This document shows positions 34,420 through 43,341 of a DNA stretch of 64,000 nucleotides, piece by piece (positions within the stretch are counted from its first letter, which is position 1; every line of letters starts with the position of its first letter). The DNA comes from Pilimelia anulata (lineage in GTDB: Bacteria; Actinomycetota; Actinomycetes; Mycobacteriales; Micromonosporaceae), in NCBI RefSeq assembly GCF_014647895.1, contig NZ_BMQB01000007.1:62001-126000 (forward strand). The letters run 5' to 3'. Made by a program: the position numbers and the translations under genes. Under the pieces are notes generated by a model that was not told the origin of the DNA, searched no databases, and saw only the letters and a list, made by a program, of their open reading frames with translations.

Positions 34420-35097
34420 ATGACCGACACCCCGTACGTCGCCGTCCGCGGCGAGGCCACCGTCGACGCCGACCCCGAGCTGGCCCGGCTCTCCGCCACC
34501 GTGACCGTCCGCGCCGGCGAGCGCGAGGCCGCCCTGCGCACGCTGACCGCCCGGGTCGCCGACGTCCGCGCGGCGCTGGACGAGCGGGCCGCGGCGATCG
34601 AGCGGCGCGACGACGGCGCGCTCCAGGTGTATCCGGAGCTGACCGGCGACAACCAGCGGGTCGCCGCGTACGTGGCCAGCCTGGGCGTCACCGTGACCGT
34701 CACCGACTTCGCCGCGCTCGGCGAGCTGCTGGCCGCGCTCGGCGGGCTCGACCACGTGTCCGTCGCCGGGCCGTGGTGGGAGCTGCGCCCGCAGTCCCCG
34801 GCCGGGTCGGCGGCCCGCCGCGCGGCGGTGGACGACGCGGTCGGCCGGGCCCGGGAGTACGCCGCGGCGGTCGGCGCCGCGCTGGACCGCCTGGTCGCGA
34901 TCAGCGACCCGGGCACCTCCGGCGGGTACGGCGGCGGCGGGGGCGCCCGGATGGCCTACGCGGCCGCCGAGTCGACAGTGCTGGACCTGACGCCGGTCCC
35001 GCAGAGCGTCACCGCGGCGGTGGAGCTGCGGTTCACCCTGACCCCGCCGACGGCGTTCCCCGGCGCGGACCGGGCCGCGGGTCACCAGCCCGGGTAG
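34420..35097 (+). CDS. SIMPL (DUF541) domain protein
   Basis: 225 aa. The SIMPL/DUF541 pattern is seen from YVAVRGEATVDADPELARLSATVTVRAGEREAALRTL through RAREYAAAVGAALDRLVAISDPG to a final strand with VTAAVELRFTL. There is no signal peptide here, unlike many relatives, so it is probably cytoplasmic. The family is found in oligomeric periplasmic or membrane-linked proteins and one interleukin-1 signalling factor; the role in bacteria is unclear. Its last 16 bp overlap the convergent ADP-ribosylglycohydrolase-like gene. Confidence 0.85.
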   Translation: MTDTPYVAVRGEATVDADPELARLSATVTVRAGEREAALRTLTARVADVRAALDERAAAIERRDDGALQVYPELTGDNQRVAAYVASLGVTVTVTDFAALGELLAALGGLDHVSVAGPWWELRPQSPAGSAARRAAVDDAVGRAREYAAAVGAALDRLVAISDPGTSGGYGGGGGARMAYAAAESTVLDLTPVPQSVTAAVELRFTLTPPTAFPGADRAAGHQPG

Positions 35098-36110
35098 CGG
35101 TCCCACCAGTACGGGTCGGTCGGCGTCGAGCCGTCGGTGCCGGCGGGGCTCTGGCTCATCTGCCGGACCAGGTCGCGGCTGAGCAGGTCGGCCACCCAGA
35201 CCAGTTCGAGCCGGGACAGCCAGTCCACCGGCAGCGGGTCCGGGCCGTGCCGGGCGCCGAGCAGCGCGCCGGTGATCGTGGCGACGTGGCCGCCGTCGCC
35301 GGCCGCGGCGGCGAACAGGATCGCGTCCCGGATGCTGTCCCGCTCCGGGAAGGACGCGACGACGTACAGCGCCCCGGCGACCGCGCCGACCGCGGTGCCG
35401 GCGCCGGCCCACTCGGCCAGCCGGACGGCGGCCCGCGGGTCGGCCGCGGCCTCGTCGGCGGCGCCCCGGAACTCCGCCGGGACGGGCCCGAGGCCGAGCC
35501 GCACGGCCCGCTCCTCGGCGACCGAGGTGGCGTGGCCGATGGTGGCGTCCTCGCTGAGGAGCTGGATCGCGGTGGCCGCGTACCCGGCGGCGACGAGCGC
35601 GTCGTCCCGGTGGGTGAGCGCGGCGATGTCGGCGGCGAGCCGGGCGGCCTGGCCGGCCCGGGCGTACATGCCGACCGGCAGGGTCCGGATGACCGCGCGC
35701 GGGCCGTGGGTGACCCGCGGCGGCGCGGTGTCCGGCGCGCCGCCGGGGCCGCCGCGCAGCGCGGCGATGGTGGCCGGGGCGGGGCCACGCACCTGCGCGA
35801 GCACGGGCACCTCGGCGAGCCAGCCGTCGAGGAACGGCTCGCCGGTGCCGTCGGGGTCGATGACGCCCTGCAGGGCGGCCCACCGCCGGTACGCGCGCCA
35901 GACCGCGTGCGGCGGGTCGAACGGCCCCTGGAGCGCCGACCGGACGTCGGCCCGGATGAGCCCGTCCACGGTGAAGCAGGCGAGTTGCCCGCCGCTGGTG
36001 GCGGCGAGGCTGCCGGCGTCGGGGACGAGGCCCGCCGTCGCGCCGATCGCGTCGCCCAGGACGAGGCCGAGCAGGCAGCCACGGGCCGCCGCTATCGCTC
36101 CTGCCGCCAA
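35082..36110 (-). CDS. ADP-ribosylglycohydrolase-family protein with degenerate metal site
   Basis: 342 aa, all-helical DraG/ARH fold: GCLLGLVLGDAIGATAG at the N-terminus and GDGGHVATITGALLGARHG near the end. The two Mg sites are altered. The canonical TDDT is FTVDG (46-50) and the canonical GDxDT is GDGGH (271-275), so only part of the Asp cluster remains. It belongs to an actinobacterial subgroup with the QLACFTVDGLIRA-type signature. It may bind ADP-ribose without hydrolysing it, or have another hydrolase activity. ATG 36110 has GGAGGACCACTTGGC-type bases upstream. Confidence 0.8.
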   Translation of the reverse strand: MAAGAIAAARGCLLGLVLGDAIGATAGLVPDAGSLAATSGGQLACFTVDGLIRADVRSALQGPFDPPHAVWRAYRRWAALQGVIDPDGTGEPFLDGWLAEVPVLAQVRGPAPATIAALRGGPGGAPDTAPPRVTHGPRAVIRTLPVGMYARAGQAARLAADIAALTHRDDALVAAGYAATAIQLLSEDATIGHATSVAEERAVRLGLGPVPAEFRGAADEAAADPRAAVRLAEWAGAGTAVGAVAGALYVVASFPERDSIRDAILFAAAAGDGGHVATITGALLGARHGPDPLPVDWLSRLELVWVADLLSRDLVRQMSQSPAGTDGSTPTDPYWWDRYPGW

Positions 36111-36352
36111 GTGGTCCTCCCCGAGTCGGGTCCATCGTCAGCGGGCGCCCCGGCGGCCGCAAGTTTCTGTCCACCTTCTTGCACACCCAGGGTGGCATGC
36201 TGCCGGTGCGGCACGGGTACGCGCCCGGACGGCGTGAGGATATGGAACTTTCAGCCGTAATTCGGCGTATTCGACCAGAGTTGCCCTGCTGTTGACTCTA
36301 TGGTGAGAAAGGACCCGGGGTTGGGCGCCGCCGCAGGCAGGAGGAGATCCAG

Positions 36353-37510
36353 GTGGGTAGCGGGACGAGGGATCCACTTCGGATCGCGCTGGTCGTGCCC
36401 CCGTACTTCGACGTGCCGCCCGCCGCGTACGGCGGGGTCGAGGCCGTCGTGGCGGACCTCGCCGACGCGCTCGTGGCGCGCGGCCACCGGGTGACGCTGA
36501 TCGGCGCCGGAAAGCCGGGCACGGCCGCGGACTTCCTGCCGGTGTGGGACCGGACGATCCCCGAACGACTCGGCGAGCCCTTCCCCGAGCTGGTGCACGC
36601 GGCGGTCAGCCGGCGCGCGGTCGAGCACCTGGCGCTGCGCGGCGGCCTCGACGTGGTGCACGACAACACGACGTCCGGGCCGCTCAACGCCCCGGCGTAC
36701 GCGCACCTCGGCCTGCCGACCGTGGTGACCGTGCACGGCCCGGTGGACGGCGACCTGTACCGGTACTACCGGGCGCTGGGCACCGACATCGACCTGGTCG
36801 CGATCAGCGACCGGCAGCGGGCGATGGCGCGCGACCTGAACTGGGCCGGCACCGTGCACAACGCGCTGACCCTCGAAACCTGGCCGTACCGCGAGGAGAA
36901 GGGCGACTACGCCCTCTTCCTCGGCCGGTTCCATCCGACCAAGGCCCCGCACCTGGCCGTCGAGGCCGCGCACGCGGCCGGCGTCCGGCTGATCCTCGCC
37001 GGCAAGTGCGCCGAGCCGCCGGAGCAGGCGTACTTCCGGGCCGAGGTCGAGCCGCGGCTGCGCGACACCGACGAGGTATTCGGCGTCGCCGACGCCACCG
37101 CCAAGCGCGAGCTGCTGGCCGGCGCCCGCTGCCTGCTCTTCCCGATCCGCTGGGAGGAGCCGTTCGGCATGGTGATGATCGAGGCGATGGCCTGCGGCAC
37201 GCCGGTGGTCGCGCTGCGCGGCGGCGCGGTCCCGGAGGTGCTGGTGCACGGCGAGACCGGGTTCATCTGCGACGACCCGGCCGAGCTGCCGGCCGCGATG
37301 GCCCGGGTCGGCGAGATCGACCCGGCCGCCTGCCGGGCCAGGGTGGCGGCGCACTTCAGCGCCGAGAAGCTCGCCCTGGGGTACGAGACGGCGTACCGCA
37401 CCGCGCTGTCCCGCCGGCAGGCCACCGCGACCACGCTGGCCGCGCTGGACACCGAGCTGGACGCCCTGGACGCGCTCGCCCCGGCCGGCGGGACGCCGCC
37501 GGAGCGCTGA
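36353..37510 (+). CDS. GT4 family glycosyltransferase
   Basis: 385 aa GT-B enzyme from GTG 36353 with GGAGGAGATCCAG upstream. The N-terminal half begins RIALVVPPYFDVPPAAYGGVEAVVADLADALVARGH (acceptor domain with a Gly-Gly loop). The C-terminal half has FLGRFHPTKAPHLAVEAA and the donor-site E-x7-E motif in WEEPFGMVMIEAMACGTPVVALRGGAVPEV. It transfers a nucleotide-activated sugar; the substrate is not readable. This is not the glgA of the equivalent mycobacterial region. It stands alone between ADP-ribosylglycohydrolase-like and dapD genes. Confidence 0.88.
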   Translation: MGSGTRDPLRIALVVPPYFDVPPAAYGGVEAVVADLADALVARGHRVTLIGAGKPGTAADFLPVWDRTIPERLGEPFPELVHAAVSRRAVEHLALRGGLDVVHDNTTSGPLNAPAYAHLGLPTVVTVHGPVDGDLYRYYRALGTDIDLVAISDRQRAMARDLNWAGTVHNALTLETWPYREEKGDYALFLGRFHPTKAPHLAVEAAHAAGVRLILAGKCAEPPEQAYFRAEVEPRLRDTDEVFGVADATAKRELLAGARCLLFPIRWEEPFGMVMIEAMACGTPVVALRGGAVPEVLVHGETGFICDDPAELPAAMARVGEIDPAACRARVAAHFSAEKLALGYETAYRTALSRRQATATTLAALDTELDALDALAPAGGTPPER

Positions 37511-37555
37511 CCGCCGGCCGCGCCGGGCGGGTGGCCCGCCCGGCGCCGCGCGGCG

Positions 37556-38572
37556 TCAGTTGTGCGCGTGCAGGTCGCTGTTCAGCGCGATGCCCTGGCC
37601 GGACCGCGGCCGGGCCTCCAGCGCGCCGGACTGCGCGTTGCGCCAGAACTGGAGGTTCGGCACGCCGGACAGGTCGCGGGCCTTGACCACCCGGCCGTCC
37701 GGCAGGGCGATCTTGGAACCGGCGGTGACGTAGCAGCCGGCCTCGACCACGCAGTCGTCGCCGAGCGAGATCCCGACGCCGGCGTTGGCGCCGAGCAGGC
37801 ACCGCTCGCCGACCGAGATGGTCTCCTTGCCGCCGCCGGACAGCGTGCCCATGATGGACGCCCCGCCGCCCAGGTCGGTGCCGTCGCCGAGGACGACGCC
37901 CGCGCTGATCCGGCCCTCCACCATCGAGGTGCCGAGCGTGCCGGCGTTGAAGTTGCAGAAGCCCTCGTGCATGACCGTCGTGCCGGCCGCCAGGTGGGCG
38001 CCGAGCCGGACCCGGTCGGCGTCGCCGATCCGCACGCCGCTCGGCGTGACGTAGTCGACCATCCGCGGGAACTTGTCGATGCCGTACACCACCAGCGTCC
38101 CGCCGCCGGCCCGGACCAGCGCGCGCAGCTCGTCCACCCGGTCCACCGGGGCCGGGCCGGCGCTGGTCCAGGCGACGTTGGCCAGCAGCCCGAAGACCCC
38201 GTCGAGGTTGGCCTGGTGCGGCTTGATCAGGCGGTGCGAGAGCAGGTGCAGCCGCAGGTACGCGTCCGCGGCGTCGACCGGGGCGTCGGCCAGCGACTCG
38301 ACGACCGTCACCACGACCCGGCTGCGCAGCCCCGGCAGCGGCCGGTCGCCCAGCACCCCGGCCGGCAGGCCGATCAGCGCGGCGCCCGCGGGCCCGTCCA
38401 GCGGGCCGCGCGCGCCGGCCCCCGCCGCCGGGTCGCCCGCCGCGGCCGCCGCGTCGCCGGGCGCCGGGCCGAGGCCGAGCTTGCCGGCCGGGTACCAGGT
38501 GTCGAGGATCTGCCCGTCGGCGGTGACGGTGGCCAGCCCGATGCCCCACGCGGGGGAGTGCAGTGCGGTCAT
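37556..38572 (-). CDS. dapD: 2,3,4,5-tetrahydropyridine-2,6-dicarboxylate N-succinyltransferase
   Basis: 338 aa, the actinobacterial DapD type. The N-terminal domain is followed by a left-handed beta-helix of hexapeptide repeats (VRIGDADRVRLGAHLAAGTTVMHEGFCNFNAGTLG and ISVGERCLLGANAGVGISLGDDCVVEAGCYV). It succinylates tetrahydrodipicolinate in the DAP/lysine route. A Gly/Ala/Pro insertion near residues 35-60 is unusual. It diverges from dapE, and the two share the palindrome ACGGTACCGT. Confidence 0.95.
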   Translation of the reverse strand: MTALHSPAWGIGLATVTADGQILDTWYPAGKLGLGPAPGDAAAAAGDPAAGAGARGPLDGPAGAALIGLPAGVLGDRPLPGLRSRVVVTVVESLADAPVDAADAYLRLHLLSHRLIKPHQANLDGVFGLLANVAWTSAGPAPVDRVDELRALVRAGGGTLVVYGIDKFPRMVDYVTPSGVRIGDADRVRLGAHLAAGTTVMHEGFCNFNAGTLGTSMVEGRISAGVVLGDGTDLGGGASIMGTLSGGGKETISVGERCLLGANAGVGISLGDDCVVEAGCYVTAGSKIALPDGRVVKARDLSGVPNLQFWRNAQSGALEARPRSGQGIALNSDLHAHN

Positions 38573-38580
38573 AGCACGTG

Positions 38581-38590
38581 ACGGTACCGT
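38581..38590. promoter_or_regulatory. Shared palindromic -10 element of dapD and dapE
   Basis: ACGGTACCGT reads TACCGT on both strands. On the plus strand TACCGT is seven bases before the dapE ATG (38598); on the minus strand it is eight bases before the dapD ATG (38572). Only 25 bp separate the two start codons, so one site must serve both near-leaderless transcripts. Confidence 0.55.
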
Positions 38591-38597
38591 GCCTGAC

Positions 38598-39668
38598 ATG
38601 GGTAACCCGCTGACCCCCGAGGTCCTCGCCGATCCCGTCGCCCTGACCCGGACATTGGTGGACATCGAGTCCGTGTCCCGCAACGAGCGGCAGATCGCCG
38701 ACTGCGTCGAGGAGGCGCTGCGGCGCATCCCCGGCCTCACCGTCGCCCGGCACTCGCACACGATCATGGCCCGGACCGACCTGGGCCGCGCCCAGCGGGT
38801 CGTGCTCGCCGGCCACCTGGACACCGTCCCGCTCGCCGACAACTGGCCGAGCCGGACCGAGGGCGACATCCTCTGGGGCTGCGGCACCTCGGACATGAAG
38901 TCGGGCGCCGCGCTGGCCCTGCACGCGGCCGCTACCGTGACCGCGCCGCGGCACGACCTGACCTTCCTGTTCTACGAGGCGGAGGAGATCGAGGCCGAGT
39001 ACAACGGCCTCACGCTGGTCTCCGCCGTGCACCCGGAGTGGCTCGCCGCGGACTTCGCGGTGCTGCTGGAGCCGACGTACGGGCGGGTGGAGGCCGGCTG
39101 CCAGGGCACCCTGCGGGTGGCCGTGCGGCTGGACGGGGTCCGGGCCCACTCGGCCCGCTCGTGGCTGGGCAGCAACGCCATCCACGCCGCCGCCGAGCCG
39201 CTGGCCCGGCTGGCCGCGTACCGGGCGCGGCAGGTGGAGATCGACGGCTGCACGTACCGGGAGGGGCTCAACGCCGTCGGGATCTCCGGCGGGGTGGCCG
39301 GCAACGTGATCCCGGACGAGTGCGCGATCGTGGTCAACTTCCGGTTCGCCCCGGACCGGTCGGTGGCCGACGCCGTGGCCCACGTCCGGGCGGTGTTCGA
39401 GGGGTACGAGCTGGACGTCCTGGACACCGCCGGCGGCGCCCTGCCGGGCCTGGACCAGCCGGCCGCCCGGGACTTCATCGCCGCCGTCGGCGCGACCCCG
39501 GCGGCGAAGCTCGGCTGGACGGACGTGGCCCGGTTCTCGGCGCTCGGCGTACCGGCGATCAACTTCGGGCCCGGCGACCCCAACCTCGCCCACAAGCGGG
39601 ACGAGCACGTCGAGATTCCGAAGATCGTCGAGGGGGCGGCGACCCTGATCAATTGGCTGACGGCCTGA
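38598..39668 (+). CDS. dapE: Succinyl-diaminopimelate desuccinylase
   Basis: 356 aa M20 peptidase fold. Zinc ligands are in LAGHLDTVPLADNWP, CGTSDMKSG and FYEAEEIEAEYNG; LLEPTYGRVEAGCQG and the dimerisation domain with SWLGSNAIHA follow, and the last ligand is in DPNLAHKRDEH. It removes succinate from N-succinyl-LL-DAP. Head-to-head with dapD; with dapC upstream it completes the succinylase branch except dapF. Confidence 0.95.
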   Translation: MGNPLTPEVLADPVALTRTLVDIESVSRNERQIADCVEEALRRIPGLTVARHSHTIMARTDLGRAQRVVLAGHLDTVPLADNWPSRTEGDILWGCGTSDMKSGAALALHAAATVTAPRHDLTFLFYEAEEIEAEYNGLTLVSAVHPEWLAADFAVLLEPTYGRVEAGCQGTLRVAVRLDGVRAHSARSWLGSNAIHAAAEPLARLAAYRARQVEIDGCTYREGLNAVGISGGVAGNVIPDECAIVVNFRFAPDRSVADAVAHVRAVFEGYELDVLDTAGGALPGLDQPAARDFIAAVGATPAAKLGWTDVARFSALGVPAINFGPGDPNLAHKRDEHVEIPKIVEGAATLINWLTA

Positions 39669-39775
39669 CCGGGGCGGGGCGCGGGTCCAGGATGGAGGGC
39701 GGTGCGGGGGCCGGGGATCGATCCGTTTGGTTGACCCCGGACGGGGTCGGCGGCCCGGCGGCGCACGGTCGTCGA

Positions 39776-39922
39776 TCAGGCGACCGCGGGGATCCGTTCG
39801 TCCGGCGTCAGATCCTTGGCGTCGAGATCCCGGACGGCCGCGGCGAGCCGGCGCGCGGTGACCGCCGCACGGATGCGGCGATTCAGGACACGGCGTCGGC
39901 GGTCCAGATCGGTGCGGATCAT
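39776..39922 (-). CDS. Short basic peptide, 48 aa
   Basis: From ATG 39922, with GGGGG and AAAGGGGG stretches 9-20 bases upstream. The sequence is very Arg-rich in its first half (DLDRRRRVLNRRIRAAVTARR) and acidic near the end. It could be a small nucleic-acid-binding protein or a non-functional frame. Codon third positions are GC-rich like real genes. Support is modest. Confidence 0.35.
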   Translation of the reverse strand: MIRTDLDRRRRVLNRRIRAAVTARRLAAAVRDLDAKDLTPDERIPAVA

Positions 39923-40038
39923 CGGTGGTGCCCCCTTTCCCCCGTTACGGGTAATGCACGGCATACCCGCGTCTTTACGTTATAGACGCTTCAAGGGCGG
40001 AAAAGGTTGCGGTCTGCGCCGATACAGTCGACAGACAC

Positions 40039-40044
40039 TACGGT
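40039..40044 (+). promoter_or_regulatory. -10-like hexamer of the LOG-family gene
   Basis: TACGGT, seven bases, ATG at 40052, one base more than the strict leaderless spacing. Confidence 0.4.
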
Positions 40045-40051
40045 GGTGACC

Positions 40052-40915
40052 ATGACTGATCTCCCGGGTGCCGCGCCCGGCCGCGGCGGTGCCGAGCGCG
40101 CACCGGTGCGCCGCGGGCGCGAGCGGCACAGCGGCGCCGTACTGACCCGGCGGGACTCGATCCCGCCGAGCACCGCCGACCAGCGGCTGCTGGACTCCCG
40201 CTCGCGGGAGGACTGGAAGACCAAGGACTCGTGGCGGGCGCTGCGCATCCTGTCCGAGTTCGTCGAGGGCTTCGACACGATGGCGGACCTGCCCGCCGCG
40301 GTCAGCGTCTTCGGCTCGGCGCGCAGCAAGCCCGACAGCGACGAGTGGCGGCTCGGCGAGCGGATCGGCCGGGCGCTGGCCGCCGCTGGGTACGCGGTGA
40401 TCACCGGCGGCGGGCCGGGCGTGATGGCGGCGGCGAACAAGGGCGCCGCCGAGGCCGGCGGGCTGTCCGTGGGCCTCGGCATCGAGTTGCCGTTCGAGCA
40501 GGGCATGAACGAGTGGGTCGACCTGGGCATCGACTTCCGGTACTTTTTCGCCCGCAAGACGATGTTCGTCAAGTACGCCCAGGCGTTCGTCGTGCTCCCC
40601 GGCGGGTTCGGCACGATGGACGAGCTGTTCGAGGCGCTCACGCTCGTCCAGACGCGCAAGGTGACCCGGTTCCCGGTCGTGCTGATGGGCACGGCGTACT
40701 GGGGCGGCCTGGTCGACTGGATGCGCACCGCGATGGCCGGCGCCGGCAAGATCGCCGAGGCCGACCTGGACCTGCTCACGGTCACCGACGACGTGGACGA
40801 GGCGATCCGGCACATCGTGGCCGCCGACGCCGCGCTGGCCGAGCAGGCGACCGCCGAGCGGGCGTCCACCGACCGGCTGGCCCGGGACCAGCGGGCGGCC
40901 GCCGACCGGCTCTGA
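40052..40915 (+). CDS. LOG family (TIGR00730) protein
   Basis: 287 aa. Rossmann-like fold with VSVFGSARSKPDSDEW, ITGGGPGVMAAANKG and the signature LPGGFGTMDELFEALTLVQTRK (PGGxGTxxE). Such proteins are cytokinin riboside 5'-monophosphate phosphoribohydrolases in plants and mycobacteria and were long annotated as lysine decarboxylases. An ~85-residue N-terminal extension precedes the core. In mycobacteria the equivalent gene also follows dapE. The nucleotide substrate here is not known. Confidence 0.88.
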   Translation: MTDLPGAAPGRGGAERAPVRRGRERHSGAVLTRRDSIPPSTADQRLLDSRSREDWKTKDSWRALRILSEFVEGFDTMADLPAAVSVFGSARSKPDSDEWRLGERIGRALAAAGYAVITGGGPGVMAAANKGAAEAGGLSVGLGIELPFEQGMNEWVDLGIDFRYFFARKTMFVKYAQAFVVLPGGFGTMDELFEALTLVQTRKVTRFPVVLMGTAYWGGLVDWMRTAMAGAGKIAEADLDLLTVTDDVDEAIRHIVAADAALAEQATAERASTDRLARDQRAAADRL

Positions 40916-41039
40916 CCCCGGCGCCGGCCGCGCGGTGGGCCCGGGCGGCGGGTCGCGGCCACAGGCGCGCCTCAGGGCGTGCACAGGTCGTCCTGCTAGA
41001 ACCGGCACATCGGGACGAGTCGGCGAGCGGAGGACCCGG

Positions 41040-41783
41040 GTGAGCGCCAGCAGCCAAGCGGCGGGGGCCGGCACGCGCGTGCTCGTCGTGGACGACGAGC
41101 CGAACATCTCCGCGCTGCTGTCGGCGACCCTGCGACTGATCCAGTTCGAGGTGCGGGTCGCCGAGACCGGCAACGAGGCGCTGATCGCGGCCGAGGAGTT
41201 CGACCCCGACCTGGTCGTGCTGGACGTGATGCTGCCCGACCTGGACGGTTTCCAGGTCGCCCGCCGGCTGCGCCAGGCCGGGCACGCCACCCCGGTGCTG
41301 TTCCTCACCGCCCGGGACGCCGTGGAGGACCGGATCGCCGGGCTCAGCGTCGGCGCCGACGACTACGTGACCAAGCCGTTCAGCCTGGAGGAAGTGGTCC
41401 TGCGGATCCGGGCGATCCTGCGCCGGGCCGGCGTGGAGACCGCCGAGGAGCCGCCGACCGCGGCCGAGCCCACCGTGCTCAGCTACGCCGACCTGGAACT
41501 GGACGCCGACGCGTACGAGGTGCGCCGGGGCGGCCGGCGGATCGACCTGTCGCCGACGGAGTTCCGGCTGCTGCGGTACCTGCTGGCCAACGCCGGCCGG
41601 GTGGTCAGCAAAGCGCAGATCCTCGATCGCGTGTGGGAGTACGATTTCGGCGGTGACGGCCGGATCGTGGAGTCTTATGTGTACTACCTGCGCCGCAAGA
41701 TCGACCGGGAGGGCCCGGCGCTGATCCACACCGTCCGCGGGGTCGGCTACGCGCTGCGCCTGCCGCGGGGCGCCGACGCGTGA
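41040..41783 (+). CDS. OmpR/PhoB-type response regulator
   Basis: 247 aa from GTG 41040, six bases after GGAGG. The receiver domain has the acidic pair VVDDE, the phospho-acceptor D62 (VVLDVMLPDLDGF) and the switch Lys in YVTKPFS. The winged-helix DNA-binding domain ends ILDRVWEYDFGGDGRIVESYVYYLRRKIDREGPALIHTVRGVGYALR. It overlaps the histidine kinase gene by GTGA, a standard two-component pair. A likely target is the convergent export operon next door (inference from position). Confidence 0.95.
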   Translation: MSASSQAAGAGTRVLVVDDEPNISALLSATLRLIQFEVRVAETGNEALIAAEEFDPDLVVLDVMLPDLDGFQVARRLRQAGHATPVLFLTARDAVEDRIAGLSVGADDYVTKPFSLEEVVLRIRAILRRAGVETAEEPPTAAEPTVLSYADLELDADAYEVRRGGRRIDLSPTEFRLLRYLLANAGRVVSKAQILDRVWEYDFGGDGRIVESYVYYLRRKIDREGPALIHTVRGVGYALRLPRGADA

Positions 41784-43237
41784 CCGACGCGGGTCGCCGG
41801 TGGCGCCGGTGGCGCGGCTGGCGACAGTGGACCCTGCGCGCCCGCCTCGCCGTCGCCCTCTCCCTACTCGCCGCCGCCGGCCTGCTTGCCGCGAACACCG
41901 CCGGGGTGGTGCTGCTGCGCACGTACCTGGTCGCGCAGGTGGACCAGCGGCTCACCGGGATGAGCAACCGGGCCGTCCGCACCCCGCCGCCCGGCACCCC
42001 GGCGCGGACCCCGCCCAACCGGGCGCTGGGCTCGGACTTCGTCGTGTACCAGTACCGGGCCGACGGCACCCTGATCGAGCGCAGCGGCACCGACCCCGAG
42101 GCCAGCCCGCCGGTCCTGCCCGGCTACGCCGACCTGCGCGCGCGGGCCGGCAAGGGCCCGTTCACCATCGGCAACGGCGCGACCGCCTGGCGCACCCTGG
42201 CCCGCCCGCGCGACGACGGCGGCCTGGCCGTGCTCGCCGCCTCGCTGCAGGAGGTGCACGCCACCACCCGGTCGCTGCTGCTCATCGACGCCGCCGCCGG
42301 CGGGGTGGTCCTGCTGCTGCTCGGCCTGGTCGGGTACGTCGTCGTCCGGATCGGGCTGATGCCGCTGACCCGGATGGGCGAGGTGGCGGCGCGGATCACC
42401 GTCGGCGACCTGTCCCGCCGGGTCCCCGCCGGCGACCCGCACACCGAGCCCGGCCGGCTCGGCGCGACGCTCAACGGGATGCTGTCCCGGCTGGAGGCCG
42501 AGGTGGCCGCGCGGGCCCAGTCCGAGCACCGGCTGCGCCGGTTTCTCGCCGACGCCTCGCACGAGTTGCGCACGCCGCTGACCTCGATCCGGGGCTTCGC
42601 CGAGCTGTACCGGCGCGGCGGCGCCCCGCCCGGCGCGATGCTGGACGAGACCATGGGCCGGATCGAGGACGAGGCCGCCCGGATGGGCCTGCTGGTCGAC
42701 GACCTGCTGCTGCTCGCCCGGCTGGACATCCAGCGCCCGCTCGCCCGGGAGACCGTCGACCTGCTGGCCATCGCCACCGACACCGTCCGGGACGCCCTGG
42801 TCCGGGCCCCGCAGCGGACCATCACGGTCGCCGCCCCCGACAGCGGGCCGGTGCTGCTGCCCGGCGACGAGCCGCGGCTGCGCCAGGTCGCCGCGAACCT
42901 GGTCAACAACGCGCTCCAGCACACGCCGGAGAGCGCGTCGATCACCGTCCGGGTGGGGCGGCGCGAGGCCCGGCCGGACAAGCTCGGCGGCGCGACCGGC
43001 GCGGTCGCGGTGCTGGAGGTCGCCGACACCGGCGAGGGCATCCCCGAGTCGCACGCCGAGCGGGTGTTCGAGCGGCTGTACCGGGTGGACCCGAGCCGCA
43101 GCCGGACGCTGGGCGGCGGCGCCGGGCTGGGCCTGGCGATCGTCTCGGCGATCGTGCACAGCCACGGCGGCACTGTCGCCCTGGACACCGCGCCGGGCCA
43201 GGGCGCGACGTTCCGCGTGCTGCTGCCGATGCAGTGA
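41780..43237 (+). CDS. Sensor histidine kinase
   Basis: 485 aa. Two membrane helices (about 21-48 and 166-190) bracket an extracytoplasmic sensor domain. A HAMP linker follows (LMPLTRMGEVAARITVGDLSRRV). The dimerisation domain has H261 in DASHELRTPLTSIRGF, and the ATPase domain shows NLVNNALQHTP, DTGEGIP and GGAGLGLAIVSAIV. It phosphorylates the response regulator just upstream. The short external domain gives no clue to its signal. Confidence 0.95.
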   Translation: MTDAGRRWRRWRGWRQWTLRARLAVALSLLAAAGLLAANTAGVVLLRTYLVAQVDQRLTGMSNRAVRTPPPGTPARTPPNRALGSDFVVYQYRADGTLIERSGTDPEASPPVLPGYADLRARAGKGPFTIGNGATAWRTLARPRDDGGLAVLAASLQEVHATTRSLLLIDAAAGGVVLLLLGLVGYVVVRIGLMPLTRMGEVAARITVGDLSRRVPAGDPHTEPGRLGATLNGMLSRLEAEVAARAQSEHRLRRFLADASHELRTPLTSIRGFAELYRRGGAPPGAMLDETMGRIEDEAARMGLLVDDLLLLARLDIQRPLARETVDLLAIATDTVRDALVRAPQRTITVAAPDSGPVLLPGDEPRLRQVAANLVNNALQHTPESASITVRVGRREARPDKLGGATGAVAVLEVADTGEGIPESHAERVFERLYRVDPSRSRTLGGGAGLGLAIVSAIVHSHGGTVALDTAPGQGATFRVLLPMQ

Positions 43238-43341
43238 CGCCGCCGCGGCCGCGGCCCGCGTTCCCGGCGCCGCCGCCGGGCCGGATGCTCGCCGCCGCCC
43301 CCCGGCGCGGCACCGGCCGCCCGGGCCGGTGACGACCCGGG

